Shown: in pieces, positions 17,587 through 27,074 of the stretch
Layout of the letters: each line of letters opens with the position of its first letter
Position numbering within the stretch: the first letter of the stretch is position 1
The notes under the pieces: generated by a model
Told to the model about the DNA's origin: nothing
Databases searched by the model: none
What the model saw: only the letters and a program-made list of their open reading frames with translations
Position numbers and translations under genes: made by a program
Assembly: GCF_900103825.1 (NCBI RefSeq)
Contig: NZ_FNIF01000008.1
Location: 62,001-126,000 of the forward strand
Length of the DNA stretch: 64,000 nucleotides
DNA from: Paenibacillus sp. yr247
Lineage (GTDB): Bacteria; Bacillota; Bacilli; Paenibacillales; NBRC-103111
Reading direction: 5' to 3'

Positions 17587-18288
17587 TTGGATCCAATTCG
17601 CATATTAATTGTTGAGGATGACCTTGACTGGCTACGCGGCCTAAAAGCTTATTTGAATCGACAGCCTGATCTGTCAGTTGTGGGCACGGTATCTACTTCA
17701 GAAGAAGCTAGCGAACTGTTTACTTCGGCTGAATCAGGGGTTGATGTCGTTCTTATGGATATCATGCTGCAGGATGAACCTGCTGGGATCAGACTTGCTG
17801 AGCAAGCGCTTTTATCTTTGGGAGTTAAAGTAATCATGCTTACTTCAATGGAAGAGAAAGATTTCATCTTTCGCTCGTTTCAAGCTGGCGCCATCGACTA
17901 CCAGATCAAATCCCGATTTGAAGAGCTTCCCGCCATTATTCGAGCCGTACATGCCCGTCAAGCCTCGATTAACGCTGCCGTAGCAGAACAGATGCGAGAG
18001 GAATTCCGCAGGCTCAAACGATTGGAGCAGCAGTTCAAAGTCAAAGAAATCAGCGATTTGATCACGCCAACTGAACTTCAGGTCCTGGAGATGATAGATC
18101 AAGGCCACACGCAAACGGAAATCGCGAACCGCTTTTTCATATCTTTGCGAACGGTCAAAATTCATGTGGGGCATATATTGAAAAAACTCGGCAGTCCGAG
18201 CAGCAAAGATGCCGCTCAGAAAATAAGAGACTTAGGTTTGTTTGAGCGAGGAAAAACAAAAACCAACGGAGACGACAAAAGGGACTAG
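17587..18288 (+). CDS. LuxR/NarL-type response regulator
   Basis: Cytoplasmic response regulator of 233 residues, partner of the upstream kinase. The receiver domain (about 1-120) has the acidic pair VEDD, the phosphoacceptor Asp in VLMDIMLQD and the switch residues in LTSMEE. The C-terminal LuxR helix-turn-helix contains LTPTE-like ITPTELQVLEMIDQG and ANRFFISLRTVKIHVGHI. The start is TTG at 17587: AGGGGG lies eight bases upstream, whereas the TTG at 17581 is only two bases from it. Its 3' end overlaps the convergent yitT-like gene by four bases. Confidence 0.88.
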   Translation: MDPIRILIVEDDLDWLRGLKAYLNRQPDLSVVGTVSTSEEASELFTSAESGVDVVLMDIMLQDEPAGIRLAEQALLSLGVKVIMLTSMEEKDFIFRSFQAGAIDYQIKSRFEELPAIIRAVHARQASINAAVAEQMREEFRRLKRLEQQFKVKEISDLITPTELQVLEMIDQGHTQTEIANRFFISLRTVKIHVGHILKKLGSPSSKDAAQKIRDLGLFERGKTKTNGDDKRD

Positions 18289-19190
18289 TGAATGTCCCTC
18301 TTTTTGAATCGTCCGCCTTTGACATCGTGGATATTGCCCACAGCGAGAAATGCCGAAGGATCGAGTTCATCCACGATGGATTTCAATTTTGCTTCCTCCA
18401 GTCTTGTAATTACACAGAAAATGACTTTTTTGTTATCTCCGGAGAAGCCGCCTTCCCCTTCCAGATACGTAACGCCACGTCCCAATCGGTCTAAAATAGC
18501 TTCCCCAATTTGTTTGAAGTGATCGCTGATGATCCAGACGGATTTCGACTCATCGAACCCTTCAATCGTTACATCAATCATTTTATAAGCAATAAAATAA
18601 GCAATTAAAGAATACATCGCACGATCCCAGCTATATACAAAGCCTGCACTTCCGAGAATGAATAAGTTGAAGAACATCACGATCTCGCCAACGGAAAACG
18701 GAATTTTTTTGGACACCAGAATAGCAATAATTTCTGTGCCGTCCAGTGAACCCCCGAACCGAATCACCATCCCTACCCCAATTCCCAGAATTATGCCTCC
18801 AAAAACAGCCGCTAACAAGGGATCATTCGTAAGCTCTGGAACCGGATGCAGCAGCGCCGTTCCTATCGACATAATCAGAATCGCGAAAAGTGTAGATAAA
18901 GCAAACGTTTTTCCGATCATTTTATATCCAATAAATAGGAATGGCATATTTAATAAGGTCAAAAATATCCCCACTTGCACATGGGTCAAATACGATAAAA
19001 TAATGGAGATACCCGTGATACCTCCGTCAATAATTTTGTTTGGTACCAAGAAAATTTCCAATCCGACCGACATTAAGGCTGCCCCCAGGAATAAAAACAC
19101 GCCGCGCCTAAGCAGGGTTCTCTTCGTCATTCTTCGATGCTGCATCTGCATGGCTGTCTTCTTCTGCAATTGAATTTGTTCCTTGGCCAC
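18285..19190 (-). CDS. YitT family membrane protein (DUF161/DUF2179)
   Basis: Membrane protein of the YitT family: about five hydrophobic helices with conserved GGITGISIILSYL and GGSLDGTEIIAIL, then a cytoplasmic DUF2179 domain with VIFCVITRLEEAKLKSIV and DPSAFLAVGN. The function is not established. GTG 19190 is chosen as start because GGAGGGG lies six bases upstream; an ATG at 19214 precedes that site. A degraded C-terminal piece of another member of this family lies at 61667-61801. Confidence 0.88.
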   Translation of the reverse strand: MAKEQIQLQKKTAMQMQHRRMTKRTLLRRGVFLFLGAALMSVGLEIFLVPNKIIDGGITGISIILSYLTHVQVGIFLTLLNMPFLFIGYKMIGKTFALSTLFAILIMSIGTALLHPVPELTNDPLLAAVFGGIILGIGVGMVIRFGGSLDGTEIIAILVSKKIPFSVGEIVMFFNLFILGSAGFVYSWDRAMYSLIAYFIAYKMIDVTIEGFDESKSVWIISDHFKQIGEAILDRLGRGVTYLEGEGGFSGDNKKVIFCVITRLEEAKLKSIVDELDPSAFLAVGNIHDVKGGRFKKRDIH

Positions 19191-19394
19191 GTTAGTCCCC
19201 TCCGTTTCTCTCATAACGTCTATACAATCTTTTTTCTCGACAAAGCCAGCTTTTTCCTGCCTTTAACACCCATTTCATTGTTTCTTTCATATAATAATTC
19301 TTAGATAATATTCCATCGAATATTGAAATCGCTCATGGTATAATGACAGTTGTCATTTACAATTTCTTAAAATATCAAAACCATAGGAGAATAT

Positions 19395-21506
19395 ATGAAA
19401 CTTCAACTTAATCGCTTATTGCTTCTGATCCGGCAACGATTACCAATAATTCTCCTTGCTTTTATTCCTGTTGTGATTATGGAAATCTTGAGCCGCGGGC
19501 ATTATATAGAAATGATCTCTTGGAGTTACAAACATGTGATTGAGCTCCTTTTCAATGCATGGATCGTTATGAGCTTACTTTTGTTGTTTATCGCCTTGAT
19601 TGGCCGAACTAGAATTGCCTATTGGGTCATATCCGGTATTCTTCTTTCTTTGGCCCTCATTAGTGGCGTTAAGCTGAAAATATTAGGTGTCCCTTTGACA
19701 CCATGGGATATTGTCTTAGCCGGCGAAGCGTCGGATATGGTGAAGTATATATCGAATATTTTAAGCCTTAAAATTTTGATTATGATTGTTCTATTCCTCA
19801 CGACCAGTTATTTCTTGCTATACCGCACACCCTTATTTATGAAAAAAGTTGCGTTAAAAGAACGAGGAATACTTGCTATTATTGCAATTGCTATGTTAAC
19901 TGCGGTTTACACCGATTTGCCCCTTCCCGTGCAGAAATGGTTCGGTATCAAAGCTTCCGTCTGGAATCAAGTAGAGAATACAACAATGAATGGCTACGCA
20001 CTTGCAACTTTTCTAAATACGAAGTCGATGCTTAGCGATAAGCGAGAAGGCTACGACGACAAAGCAGTTGATGCTATCGTTAAGAATTCACCAAAGCCGA
20101 TAAAAGCTGGCGATTCAAGCAATCCAGTAAAACCAAATGTTATTGTCGTATTGAGTGAAGCTTTCTGGGACCCCACAGTTATAAAAGGCGTTGAATTCAG
20201 TCGAGATCCTATCCCTTTCTTCCACAAGCTGCAGCAGACTGGGACAAGTGGCACAATGCTTTCTCCACAATATGGCGGGGGTACAGCCAATGTGGAATTC
20301 GAGGTTTTAACAGGAAACTCCATGCGTTTCCTGCCGCAAGGGTCAATTGCCTACAATCAATTCATAACAAATGAAGTAGATTCTTTAGCTAGTATTTATG
20401 CGAGACAAGGTTACACGTCAACAGCCGTAAGTCCTTTCTACAACTGGTATTTCAATAGCAATAAAATATATCAAGATTTTGGGTTCGCCAAGTATATCCC
20501 GATTGAATACTTTAAGCCTCACTATTCAGGCCCTTATATTGCAGACAGCGAAGTTGCTGCCAATATTATTCATGCAACCGAACAGAGTGAAGGACCCGAT
20601 TTTATTTTCGCTAATACGATGGAAAACCATTTTCATTTTTTTCCAGGTAAATTTCCAAAGAATACAATAGATGTCACCGGCAATATGTCACCTTCTTCTC
20701 AAGGTATGCTAGAAACACTTGCCCAAGGTATAAGTGCCTCCGATAATATGTTGAAGGAATTAGTCCAGTACTACGAGAAAAAGGGAGAACCTACGATTAT
20801 TGCTTTCTGGGGAGATCACCTACCAGCCTTAGGCGATGATTATGCCACTTACATTGACACCAAGTATATTAGCGGCAAAGACGACCCAGATTTCCTGAAA
20901 AAAATGTACAGCGTTCCTCTCGTCGTATGGAATAATTTTGACACCCAACACAAAGATAATTTAAATATTAGTCCTTCTTTCTTAGGCCCTTATCTGATTG
21001 AATTATCCAAACAGCAAGGCAGCTATTATACCGATTATTTAAGTCAACTTTCAAAAAAGATCCCTGTCATCCCGCCGAAAGACTATTACAAGGCGATGAA
21101 TATTAATGAGCAGGACCTCAAGGATTATGAGACTTTGCAATACGATATCATTTTCGGTGATCGACATGCGTACAAGGATTATAAAGTTCCCATTATCAAT
21201 TCGAAATATATGCTTGGATTTGGACCGATTGCACTAGATAAAGTAGAATCTGATACGCAAGACTTATCAGGACGCTCTAGCGTGACGCTAACAGCGAGAG
21301 GAAGCAATTTCCCGCCACTTGGGTATGTAACCTTAAATGGCAAAGCCGTTCCAACAACCTGGCAAGATGAGCATATTCTAACAGCCAAGGTCGAAGGCAA
21401 TTTACTTAAGGCCGGTATCTGGGACATCCAAGTGAATGTGAAGGATTCAAAGGAAACCATTGTTGGTAAATCGAACACCTTGCCGATAGATATAGGCGGG
21501 CGTTAA
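19395..21506 (+). CDS. LtaS-like membrane sulfatase-fold polymer synthase (copy 2)
   Basis: Paralogue of the gene at 11478-13565, 703 residues with the same layout. Five N-terminal helices are followed by a sulfatase-fold domain starting at KPNVIVVLSEAFWDP. The likely nucleophile threonine is in GGGTANVEFE, and the metal-binding Asp-His is in FWGDHLPAL. The C-terminal 90 residues form a beta-rich, IPT/TIG-like unit (for example SVTLTARGSNFPPLGYVTLN). AGGAGA precedes the ATG. It probably makes a glycerol-phosphate type or related surface polymer; whether it differs in substrate from copy 1 cannot be read from sequence. Confidence 0.87.
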   Translation: MKLQLNRLLLLIRQRLPIILLAFIPVVIMEILSRGHYIEMISWSYKHVIELLFNAWIVMSLLLLFIALIGRTRIAYWVISGILLSLALISGVKLKILGVPLTPWDIVLAGEASDMVKYISNILSLKILIMIVLFLTTSYFLLYRTPLFMKKVALKERGILAIIAIAMLTAVYTDLPLPVQKWFGIKASVWNQVENTTMNGYALATFLNTKSMLSDKREGYDDKAVDAIVKNSPKPIKAGDSSNPVKPNVIVVLSEAFWDPTVIKGVEFSRDPIPFFHKLQQTGTSGTMLSPQYGGGTANVEFEVLTGNSMRFLPQGSIAYNQFITNEVDSLASIYARQGYTSTAVSPFYNWYFNSNKIYQDFGFAKYIPIEYFKPHYSGPYIADSEVAANIIHATEQSEGPDFIFANTMENHFHFFPGKFPKNTIDVTGNMSPSSQGMLETLAQGISASDNMLKELVQYYEKKGEPTIIAFWGDHLPALGDDYATYIDTKYISGKDDPDFLKKMYSVPLVVWNNFDTQHKDNLNISPSFLGPYLIELSKQQGSYYTDYLSQLSKKIPVIPPKDYYKAMNINEQDLKDYETLQYDIIFGDRHAYKDYKVPIINSKYMLGFGPIALDKVESDTQDLSGRSSVTLTARGSNFPPLGYVTLNGKAVPTTWQDEHILTAKVEGNLLKAGIWDIQVNVKDSKETIVGKSNTLPIDIGGR

Positions 21507-21518
21507 TTGAAAATTACA

Positions 21519-21560
21519 CAAAAACCCCTTTTTCTCATTGAGAATAAGGGGTTTTCTTTT
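21519..21560. terminator. Bidirectional intrinsic terminator
   Basis: AAAACCCCTT pairs with AAGGGGTTTT, with T/A-rich flanks on both sides, between the convergent LtaS-like and MFS genes. Confidence 0.9.
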
Positions 21561-21565
21561 ATTTT

Positions 21566-22945
21566 TTACTTAGCCAGAGATAGACTGGATTGCTCCTTGG
21601 AGTGGTAAGTGAGGTAACTCATTCCCGCAAGTAGAACAATGACAGCTACACCCCAAAAAATATGGGTGAAGGCATCGGAAAGAGGAATCGACTTTTGCCA
21701 AGCTATGCTTCTGCCGCTCAAGGCCACACCAAAGGCACCTCCAACGAACTGAATGAGCTGTGAGAGTCCTATGCCCGCGCCTATCTGTTCTTTCGGCAGA
21801 ATGCGCGACATCTCGTTAGACACACTTGTCGTCAACATCGTGACACCTATGCTTAGCGGAATATAAACGAATAATATGGCAATAGGCGAGATCGAACTTA
21901 ACCATCCGAACAATACTGCCCCCAGCAGCATAAAAATACTCCCTCCACGAAGAATAAGGTGATTGCCATATCGATCGATCATACGACCAACCACATTAGA
22001 AAATAGCGCCGATAATATCGCTCCTGGGAATATGATCAAACCTGTGTAAACGGAACTCAAGCCATATAATCGACTCAGCATTAACGGCATAAGGAACAGC
22101 GTAGCAAAATGTGCGGCAAAAGCAGCGAATACGATGAAGCTAAGCAGCATATATGGCATATTTCTTAGTAGTTGAGGCTGAACGAAAGGTCCCTTTGCAC
22201 GTTTAATTCTCATCCAAAATGCAATGATGAATAGGATGCCGGCCGCGAGTGCAAACAAAGAAGCTGTTGTCATAAATAATAACAGTCCCGTTACACCGAC
22301 ACCGATAAAGAGCGCTCCTGCGAAATCAAAACGGACATGAACGGCTTCTTCTTTGGGCAGTAGTCGGAAAAGCAATGGGAGTACTAAAACAATGAGGGCA
22401 GTTACGACAAAGAGCCCATTCCATCCCCAATACTCAGTAATGGCACCGCCGAGGACAGGCCCAAGACCCATACCGAAAGTAGCCGTTGAAATGATGACAG
22501 ACATGGATCGTCCGCGTCTACTCATAGGAATATAACGAGTAACCAGCATGACGCCTAAGGATATGCCAGAACCTGCACCAATGGCTTGTAAAATCCTCGA
22601 AGCAAATAACATAATAAAGTGATGACTAAATATACCTATCAGTGAACCGACACTTAAACATATAATCCCAAAGGCTAATAATCTGCGAATAGGTAAGTAA
22701 TCGGATAATCGACTGAATGTAATCGAAGAGATGGCAAATACTATGGAATACCCCGTCACGATCCAAGATGCCGTCGTCGAGGATAGCGAGAACTGCTTCA
22801 TAATTTGCGGTAAAGCCACGTTGAACATCGTAGTATTCATAGTGATCAGCATGACTGCCACACTCCAAAGACCAAGAACCAGCCTTTCTCTCAATACTTC
22901 CGAATCTTGAGATGAAGCAATTGGCGAATCCGTACTCGTCTTCAT
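21566..22945 (-). CDS. TetK/TetL-like MFS exporter (copy 2)
   Basis: Drug:H+ antiporter-2 type transporter of 459 residues with about 14 helices. It has NTTMFNVALPQIMKQF, SRLSDYLPIRRLL and SRILQAIGAGSGISLGVMLV with RGRSMSVI, and the motif C region GLGPVLGGAI. It is related in layout to the MFS gene at 9892-11274 but clearly diverged. ATG 22945 is preferred, with GGTGG six bases upstream; a TTG two codons earlier touches that site. A perfect 16-base palindrome lies about 25 bases upstream of the start, suggesting control by a dedicated repressor encoded elsewhere. Substrate unknown. Confidence 0.85.
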   Translation of the reverse strand: MKTSTDSPIASSQDSEVLRERLVLGLWSVAVMLITMNTTMFNVALPQIMKQFSLSSTTASWIVTGYSIVFAISSITFSRLSDYLPIRRLLAFGIICLSVGSLIGIFSHHFIMLFASRILQAIGAGSGISLGVMLVTRYIPMSRRGRSMSVIISTATFGMGLGPVLGGAITEYWGWNGLFVVTALIVLVLPLLFRLLPKEEAVHVRFDFAGALFIGVGVTGLLLFMTTASLFALAAGILFIIAFWMRIKRAKGPFVQPQLLRNMPYMLLSFIVFAAFAAHFATLFLMPLMLSRLYGLSSVYTGLIIFPGAILSALFSNVVGRMIDRYGNHLILRGGSIFMLLGAVLFGWLSSISPIAILFVYIPLSIGVTMLTTSVSNEMSRILPKEQIGAGIGLSQLIQFVGGAFGVALSGRSIAWQKSIPLSDAFTHIFWGVAVIVLLAGMSYLTYHSKEQSSLSLAK

Positions 22946-22970
22946 ATTCAACCACCTTCATTTTATATTG

Positions 22971-22986
22971 TTCGATAATTATCGAA
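22971..22986. promoter_or_regulatory. Palindromic operator upstream of MFS copy 2
   Basis: TTCGATAATTATCGAA is a perfect 16-base palindrome, extended by near-matching flanks (ATTG/TAAT), 25-40 bases before the MFS start. TetR- or MarR-type repressors use sites like this. Confidence 0.55.
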
Positions 22987-23033
22987 TAATAGAACTTTAT
23001 CATATTCTTTTTCTCACTACAAGGAAAAAAATA

Positions 23034-23066
23034 AAAAGCTCATTCCACGAATGGAAGAGCTTTTAA
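23034..23066. terminator. Intrinsic terminator
   Basis: AAAAGCTC and TTCCA pair with TGGAA and GAGCTTTT around a CGAA loop, with a T-run on the minus strand. It ends the sugar oxidoreductase/isomerase unit. Confidence 0.85.
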
Positions 23067-23087
23067 AGATGGCTAGTATAACCTGAC

Positions 23088-24107
23088 TTACAACGATATA
23101 ATTTTTCCTGTTGCTTCAGATTCGAATGCTGCAAGGATGACTTGCAAGGAACGAAGCCCCTCTTCGCCGGAAATACGCGGCTTTTGCCCTTCTAAGATGC
23201 ACGTTACGAATTCGTCAATGACACCACTATGCACTTGTTTCTCGTTCGTTGCGATTTGTCCGACTTTATAACGTTCGACAGTACCGTCGCGAAGTTCAAC
23301 GATGACTTGGTCATTTGGATCCGTATCAATTTTGATAACACCGTTCTCGCACCATAACACAGTTGAGTTGTCTTGACCCTTGTAATATGTCCAACTTGCA
23401 ACTAGGGAACCTGTTGCACCGCTCTTCATTCGTATCAAGCATGTTGCATTATCATCAACATCTGTACCTTCTTTATGCAGAGTGCCGACGAAAGCAGCCA
23501 CTTGAGCAACCTCATCACTAAGCAACCAACGAATTAAATCCGACTTATGTACTCCGAGATCGCCCATTGCACCCATCGTTGCTTCTTCTTTGCGGAAGAA
23601 CCAGCTTTCGCGGCCGTCCACGCTCCACCCTTCCGGTCCTGGATGACCGAAGGACGTACGGAATGTGAGTACTTTGCCCAGTTTACCGGAATCTAAAATT
23701 TCTTTGGCTTTGACATGTGGAGGCATCAGCCGCTGGTTGTGACCCACCATTAAAAATACGCCATTTTTCTTTGCCGCCTCAATCATCGCCGTCGCTTCTT
23801 CAGCGGTTGAAGCCATCGGCTTCTCAACAAGAACATGAGCGCCTGCATTTGCCGCGGCGATAGCAGCTTCTGCATGAAGAAAGTTCGGTGTACATACACT
23901 AACTGCATCCACTTTCTCCTGCTTTAGCATTTCCGTATAGCTGCTGTATGCTTTTCCGCCATGCAGCTGTGCATAGTGCTCAGCTCTCTTCAGAATAGGA
24001 TCGACGAAGGCAACCAGTTCAACATTAGAATTCCAAGCATATTCTGGGATATGTCTATGTTTGGAGATGGAACCGCACCCTACTACGGCCACTTTAATTT
24101 TACTCAT
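23088..24107 (-). CDS. Gfo/Idh/MocA family oxidoreductase
   Basis: NAD(P)-dependent sugar or inositol dehydrogenase family protein, 339 residues. The N-terminal Rossmann fold has VAVVGCGSISKHRHIPEY, the family EKPMA motif is in VLVEKPMASTAEEA, and the catalytic-domain region includes GDLGVHKSDLIRWLL with the expected Asp and His. ATG has GGAGTG upstream. It lies 25 bases downstream of a sugar isomerase/epimerase gene on the same strand; such pairs typically act on inositols or uncommon sugars. The substrate cannot be assigned. Confidence 0.88.
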   Translation of the reverse strand: MSKIKVAVVGCGSISKHRHIPEYAWNSNVELVAFVDPILKRAEHYAQLHGGKAYSSYTEMLKQEKVDAVSVCTPNFLHAEAAIAAANAGAHVLVEKPMASTAEEATAMIEAAKKNGVFLMVGHNQRLMPPHVKAKEILDSGKLGKVLTFRTSFGHPGPEGWSVDGRESWFFRKEEATMGAMGDLGVHKSDLIRWLLSDEVAQVAAFVGTLHKEGTDVDDNATCLIRMKSGATGSLVASWTYYKGQDNSTVLWCENGVIKIDTDPNDQVIVELRDGTVERYKVGQIATNEKQVHSGVIDEFVTCILEGQKPRISGEEGLRSLQVILAAFESEATGKIISL

Positions 24108-24132
24108 GTCTATTTAACACTCCTTTAGATTG

Positions 24133-24909
24133 TTAGTTAGTAACACTCGTATAATGTTCTTTGAGCCAGTTCAAGCTGTTGGCGACACTTGTGAGCGGCG
24201 GTTTCTGGCAGTTATCCTGCTCAACAACGAGCCATTCCACGCCTGCTTGCTCAGCCGCTTTAATCACTTTCTCTAAAGGAACATCACCTAAGCCTAGCTC
24301 CAATGTTACTATCTTACCATCGGCATCTTTCGTGAAATCTTTGAAATGGAGCAATGGCAACCGGCCCGTATATTTAGCTATATAAGCCAGTGGGTCTTGA
24401 CCAGCGAATTGAACCCAGCATACGTCCATCTCTACGTTAATTGCATCTATACCCGTTTTAGCATACATCGCATCAAAAACGAACTCGTCATTCACCTTAT
24501 AATGAAATTCGAAATCATGATTATGATACAGGAATTGTAAGCCTTGTTTATTTACTTCTACCGCAATCGCTTCGCATTCAGCAATAAGTGCTTTCCATTG
24601 TTCTGCCGACTCGCGTTCTTCAGCACCAACATAGGGACAGATTGCATACTTCGCACCGATCGTGTGCAGATAGGCAATTTCCCCTTGCAGATCTTTCCGA
24701 AATCTCTCCAGACTTATGTGACTGCCGATCGCTTTCAAACCCAGCTCATCAAGCAGTTGTTTGAGTTCCGCAGCAGGCTTGTCAAAGTAACCCGCAAATT
24801 CAACGCCTTCATACCCTAACTTCGCTACATGACGAAGTGTGCCTTCCAAATCTTGTGCCATATCATCCCTTAGTGTATACAATTGAAGACCAATTCCGAG
24901 ACGTCCCAT
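24133..24909 (-). CDS. Sugar phosphate isomerase/epimerase (TIM barrel)
   Basis: Xylose-isomerase-like TIM-barrel protein, 258 residues. The start at 24909 (MGRLGIGLQLYTLRDD) is set by AGAGGAGA four bases upstream; an earlier in-frame ATG at 24936 precedes that site. Likely metal ligands include glutamates and histidines in FLYHNHDFEF, NVEMDVCWV and LLHFKDF. Probably first gene of a two-gene unit with the downstream Gfo/Idh/MocA oxidoreductase, and divergent from an AraC regulator which may control both. The substrate is unknown; the family includes inosose isomerases. Confidence 0.86.
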   Translation of the reverse strand: MGRLGIGLQLYTLRDDMAQDLEGTLRHVAKLGYEGVEFAGYFDKPAAELKQLLDELGLKAIGSHISLERFRKDLQGEIAYLHTIGAKYAICPYVGAEERESAEQWKALIAECEAIAVEVNKQGLQFLYHNHDFEFHYKVNDEFVFDAMYAKTGIDAINVEMDVCWVQFAGQDPLAYIAKYTGRLPLLHFKDFTKDADGKIVTLELGLGDVPLEKVIKAAEQAGVEWLVVEQDNCQKPPLTSVANSLNWLKEHYTSVTN

Positions 24910-25045
24910 TTGTTCTCCTCTTTTCTCAATATCCATATTTTGATAAATAATGTCCTATTGGAAATAGTATAATGGAAAATAGCCTAATTTGACCATTCAC
25001 GATATAATCAAAACATCTCTTATTTGGCTATGAAAGGTGTTTATG

Positions 25046-25849
25046 ATGAAAACAGAGCTCTTAACCTGCGGCTATTCTTTTCATATGGAACCGTTTAATG
25101 TCAGTACGAAATCGGGACTCAATTCTTATCTTTTCCGTTTACAAACAGAAGGCACGTGCGAGGTCTTAGTGGATGGCCGTATGCAGCGAATAGAAGCTGG
25201 CCATTTACTCCTCTATCAACCAGGTGACCCTTATGAACTTCGTATCGAACAAGAGATAGATCGCCAAGACAGTAAAATCGCCAGCGGCGACTATTATTTA
25301 TTCTGTAAAGGCACTTGGATCGATGCGTGGTGGAAACGCTGCCCCAAACAAACTTGTACTCGCATCGACTTGGATGCTCGATTAATTTCACTTTGGCGGC
25401 AGCTTATTCTCGAGAAACGAAGAATGGAAGAAGAGAACCACGAGCTTAGCGGTTACTTGCTGCAAGCACTTTGCCTATATGTTGAGCGCGCGGCAACCGA
25501 AACCGTTTCCTTACAAGGACGCCCTTTCACGGGTACACGAATGAAGAGGTTTATTGAGGCACACGCTACCGCCACATTTAAAGTCGATGATGTTGCCGTT
25601 CATGTTGGTCTCAGCGTATCTCGCGCAGTTCACTTGTTCAAAGAGTGTTTCGGCAAGACCATGATTCAATACGCCCTAGAAGTACGTTTATCTAGCGCTG
25701 TGGAACGTATGCATGATAGCTCAATGTCCCTGGAGCAAATTGCTTTAAGCTGCGGCTTCGGCAGCTATCCCTACTTCCACAGAGCTTTTAAACATAGATT
25801 TGGAATATCTCCAAAACTGTTCCGCCAAAAGGCTCCACAAAACGAGTGA
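25046..25849 (+). CDS. AraC-family transcriptional regulator
   Basis: DNA-binding regulator of 267 residues. The N-terminal cupin-like sensor includes GHLLLYQPGDPYELRI. The C-terminal double helix-turn-helix includes VDDVAVHVGLSVSRAVHLFK and LEQIALSCGFGSYPYFHRAF with FGISPKLFRQ. ATG 25046 has AAAGGTG six bases upstream; ATG 25043 is also possible. It is divergent from the sugar isomerase/oxidoreductase pair, its likely target (inference from position). Confidence 0.88.
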   Translation: MKTELLTCGYSFHMEPFNVSTKSGLNSYLFRLQTEGTCEVLVDGRMQRIEAGHLLLYQPGDPYELRIEQEIDRQDSKIASGDYYLFCKGTWIDAWWKRCPKQTCTRIDLDARLISLWRQLILEKRRMEEENHELSGYLLQALCLYVERAATETVSLQGRPFTGTRMKRFIEAHATATFKVDDVAVHVGLSVSRAVHLFKECFGKTMIQYALEVRLSSAVERMHDSSMSLEQIALSCGFGSYPYFHRAFKHRFGISPKLFRQKAPQNE

Positions 25850-26108
25850 TTTCAAAAGATTCACAAATTCTTCAACAAGCTGCACGTTGAGTGTGAAACA
25901 TTTCTTCTCTCACATTCGTATAAACTTAAGAGAAGGAAGGAAATAGCTGACAGTTAGAAAGACCGAAAATAAAGGATTTCCACGAATAATTATAAACAAT
26001 TACATAGAAATACAAGGTTTGTTTCAAAATTGTAAAACTATTTTAAGGTTAAATTAATAATATTCCTATATGCTAGAACTATATCCAAATCAAGGATGGT
26101 GAAAAACT

Positions 26109-26336
26109 ATGAAAATGTTTATTACGATTCATAACAAACCCGTGCCTGTCTACTCCGATGAGAAAAATAAAAAGAAATTCAACTTATTGAAATCCGCTCT
26201 TGAAGCCAAAGTAATCAAGGGAAGGGCCACTATTAAGAAATGCTTGGATTCTATCATTAGTATTGAAATCGTTGGTTGTGAAGCGATTCTCCATTCCTTT
26301 AATGAACGTGACTCTCTTGCTTTATCCCTTTATTAA
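26109..26336 (+). CDS. Small hypothetical protein (75 aa)
   Basis: No family recognised. A basic, lysine-rich soluble protein with mixed beta/alpha character (MKMFITIHNKPVPVY, then KFNLLKSALEAKVIKG). Reality is supported by GGATGGTG ahead of the ATG, a stand-alone intergenic position and an intrinsic terminator right after the stop. Confidence 0.6.
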   Translation: MKMFITIHNKPVPVYSDEKNKKKFNLLKSALEAKVIKGRATIKKCLDSIISIEIVGCEAILHSFNERDSLALSLY

Positions 26337-26356
26337 AATGAGATCAAGCAATAAAT

Positions 26357-26402
26357 AAACCTCCAATCCCACTTTCTTAGTGGTTTTTGGAGGTTTGTTT
26401 GT
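26357..26402 (+). terminator. Intrinsic terminator
   Basis: AAACCTCCAA pairs with TTGGAGGTTT, with an inner CCCACTTTCTTAGTGG stem-loop and a T-rich tail. Confidence 0.85.
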
Positions 26403-26420
26403 TCTTTATTTGGGGATTGC

Positions 26421-26933
26421 TTATACGTATTTATTCTGGATAACGCCAAGGTGATGCTGAGCATGACCAGCTATCACATAGGCAAGCGCGCGTGCAGAGA
26501 TTTCATTGTTATTAGCAACACCCTTACGCGACCAAGCTGCTTCTGAAATTGTTTTTATCAAAGAGAAAGTAGATTGACGTACGGTTTGAAAATCATGCAA
26601 TAAATCTTCGATCGACAGTTCATCGAAGGACGTATTTGAGATGAATAGATCCTGATCAAATCCCGGTAAATTCGTTATATCCCCCCGAGCAATACGCAGC
26701 ATCCGATAACTCATAATACGCTCTGTATCCGTCATATGACCCAAAACTTCCTTCAAACTCCACTTTCCAGGCGCATATCGCGAAAGTCCTCGCTCATTGC
26801 TAACCGGCGAAAACAAAGCTACAATTGCGTCTAATTGACTGTGTAAAAAGGACAAATAATTGCCTTCAGGAACTTGACTGATATACGTATCAAAAAAAGG
26901 TGTGTACTCTTCTTGATCAGGTCGCTGCAGCAT
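26421..26933 (-). CDS. DinB family protein
   Basis: Four-helix-bundle protein of the DinB/YfiT type, 170 residues. The metal-binding histidine triad is visible: one in KEVLGHMTDTE (about residue 66) and two in GHAQHHLGVI near the C-terminus. Members include thiol-dependent transferases using bacillithiol; the specific reaction is unknown. GGAGATTAATCG precedes the ATG. Single gene. Confidence 0.87.
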   Translation of the reverse strand: MLQRPDQEEYTPFFDTYISQVPEGNYLSFLHSQLDAIVALFSPVSNERGLSRYAPGKWSLKEVLGHMTDTERIMSYRMLRIARGDITNLPGFDQDLFISNTSFDELSIEDLLHDFQTVRQSTFSLIKTISEAAWSRKGVANNNEISARALAYVIAGHAQHHLGVIQNKYV

Positions 26934-27074
26934 ATCGATTAATCTCCCTCCAATTTTAGATTTCAGCCATTCTGTGATATCTACAAATTCTCCTCATCAG
27001 ATTGAGTATTGCTAGAGGGATTGTAGTATCGGGTCCTCTCAAGGCTCCTACTTCCTAAGTCAAAGCGATAGAGT

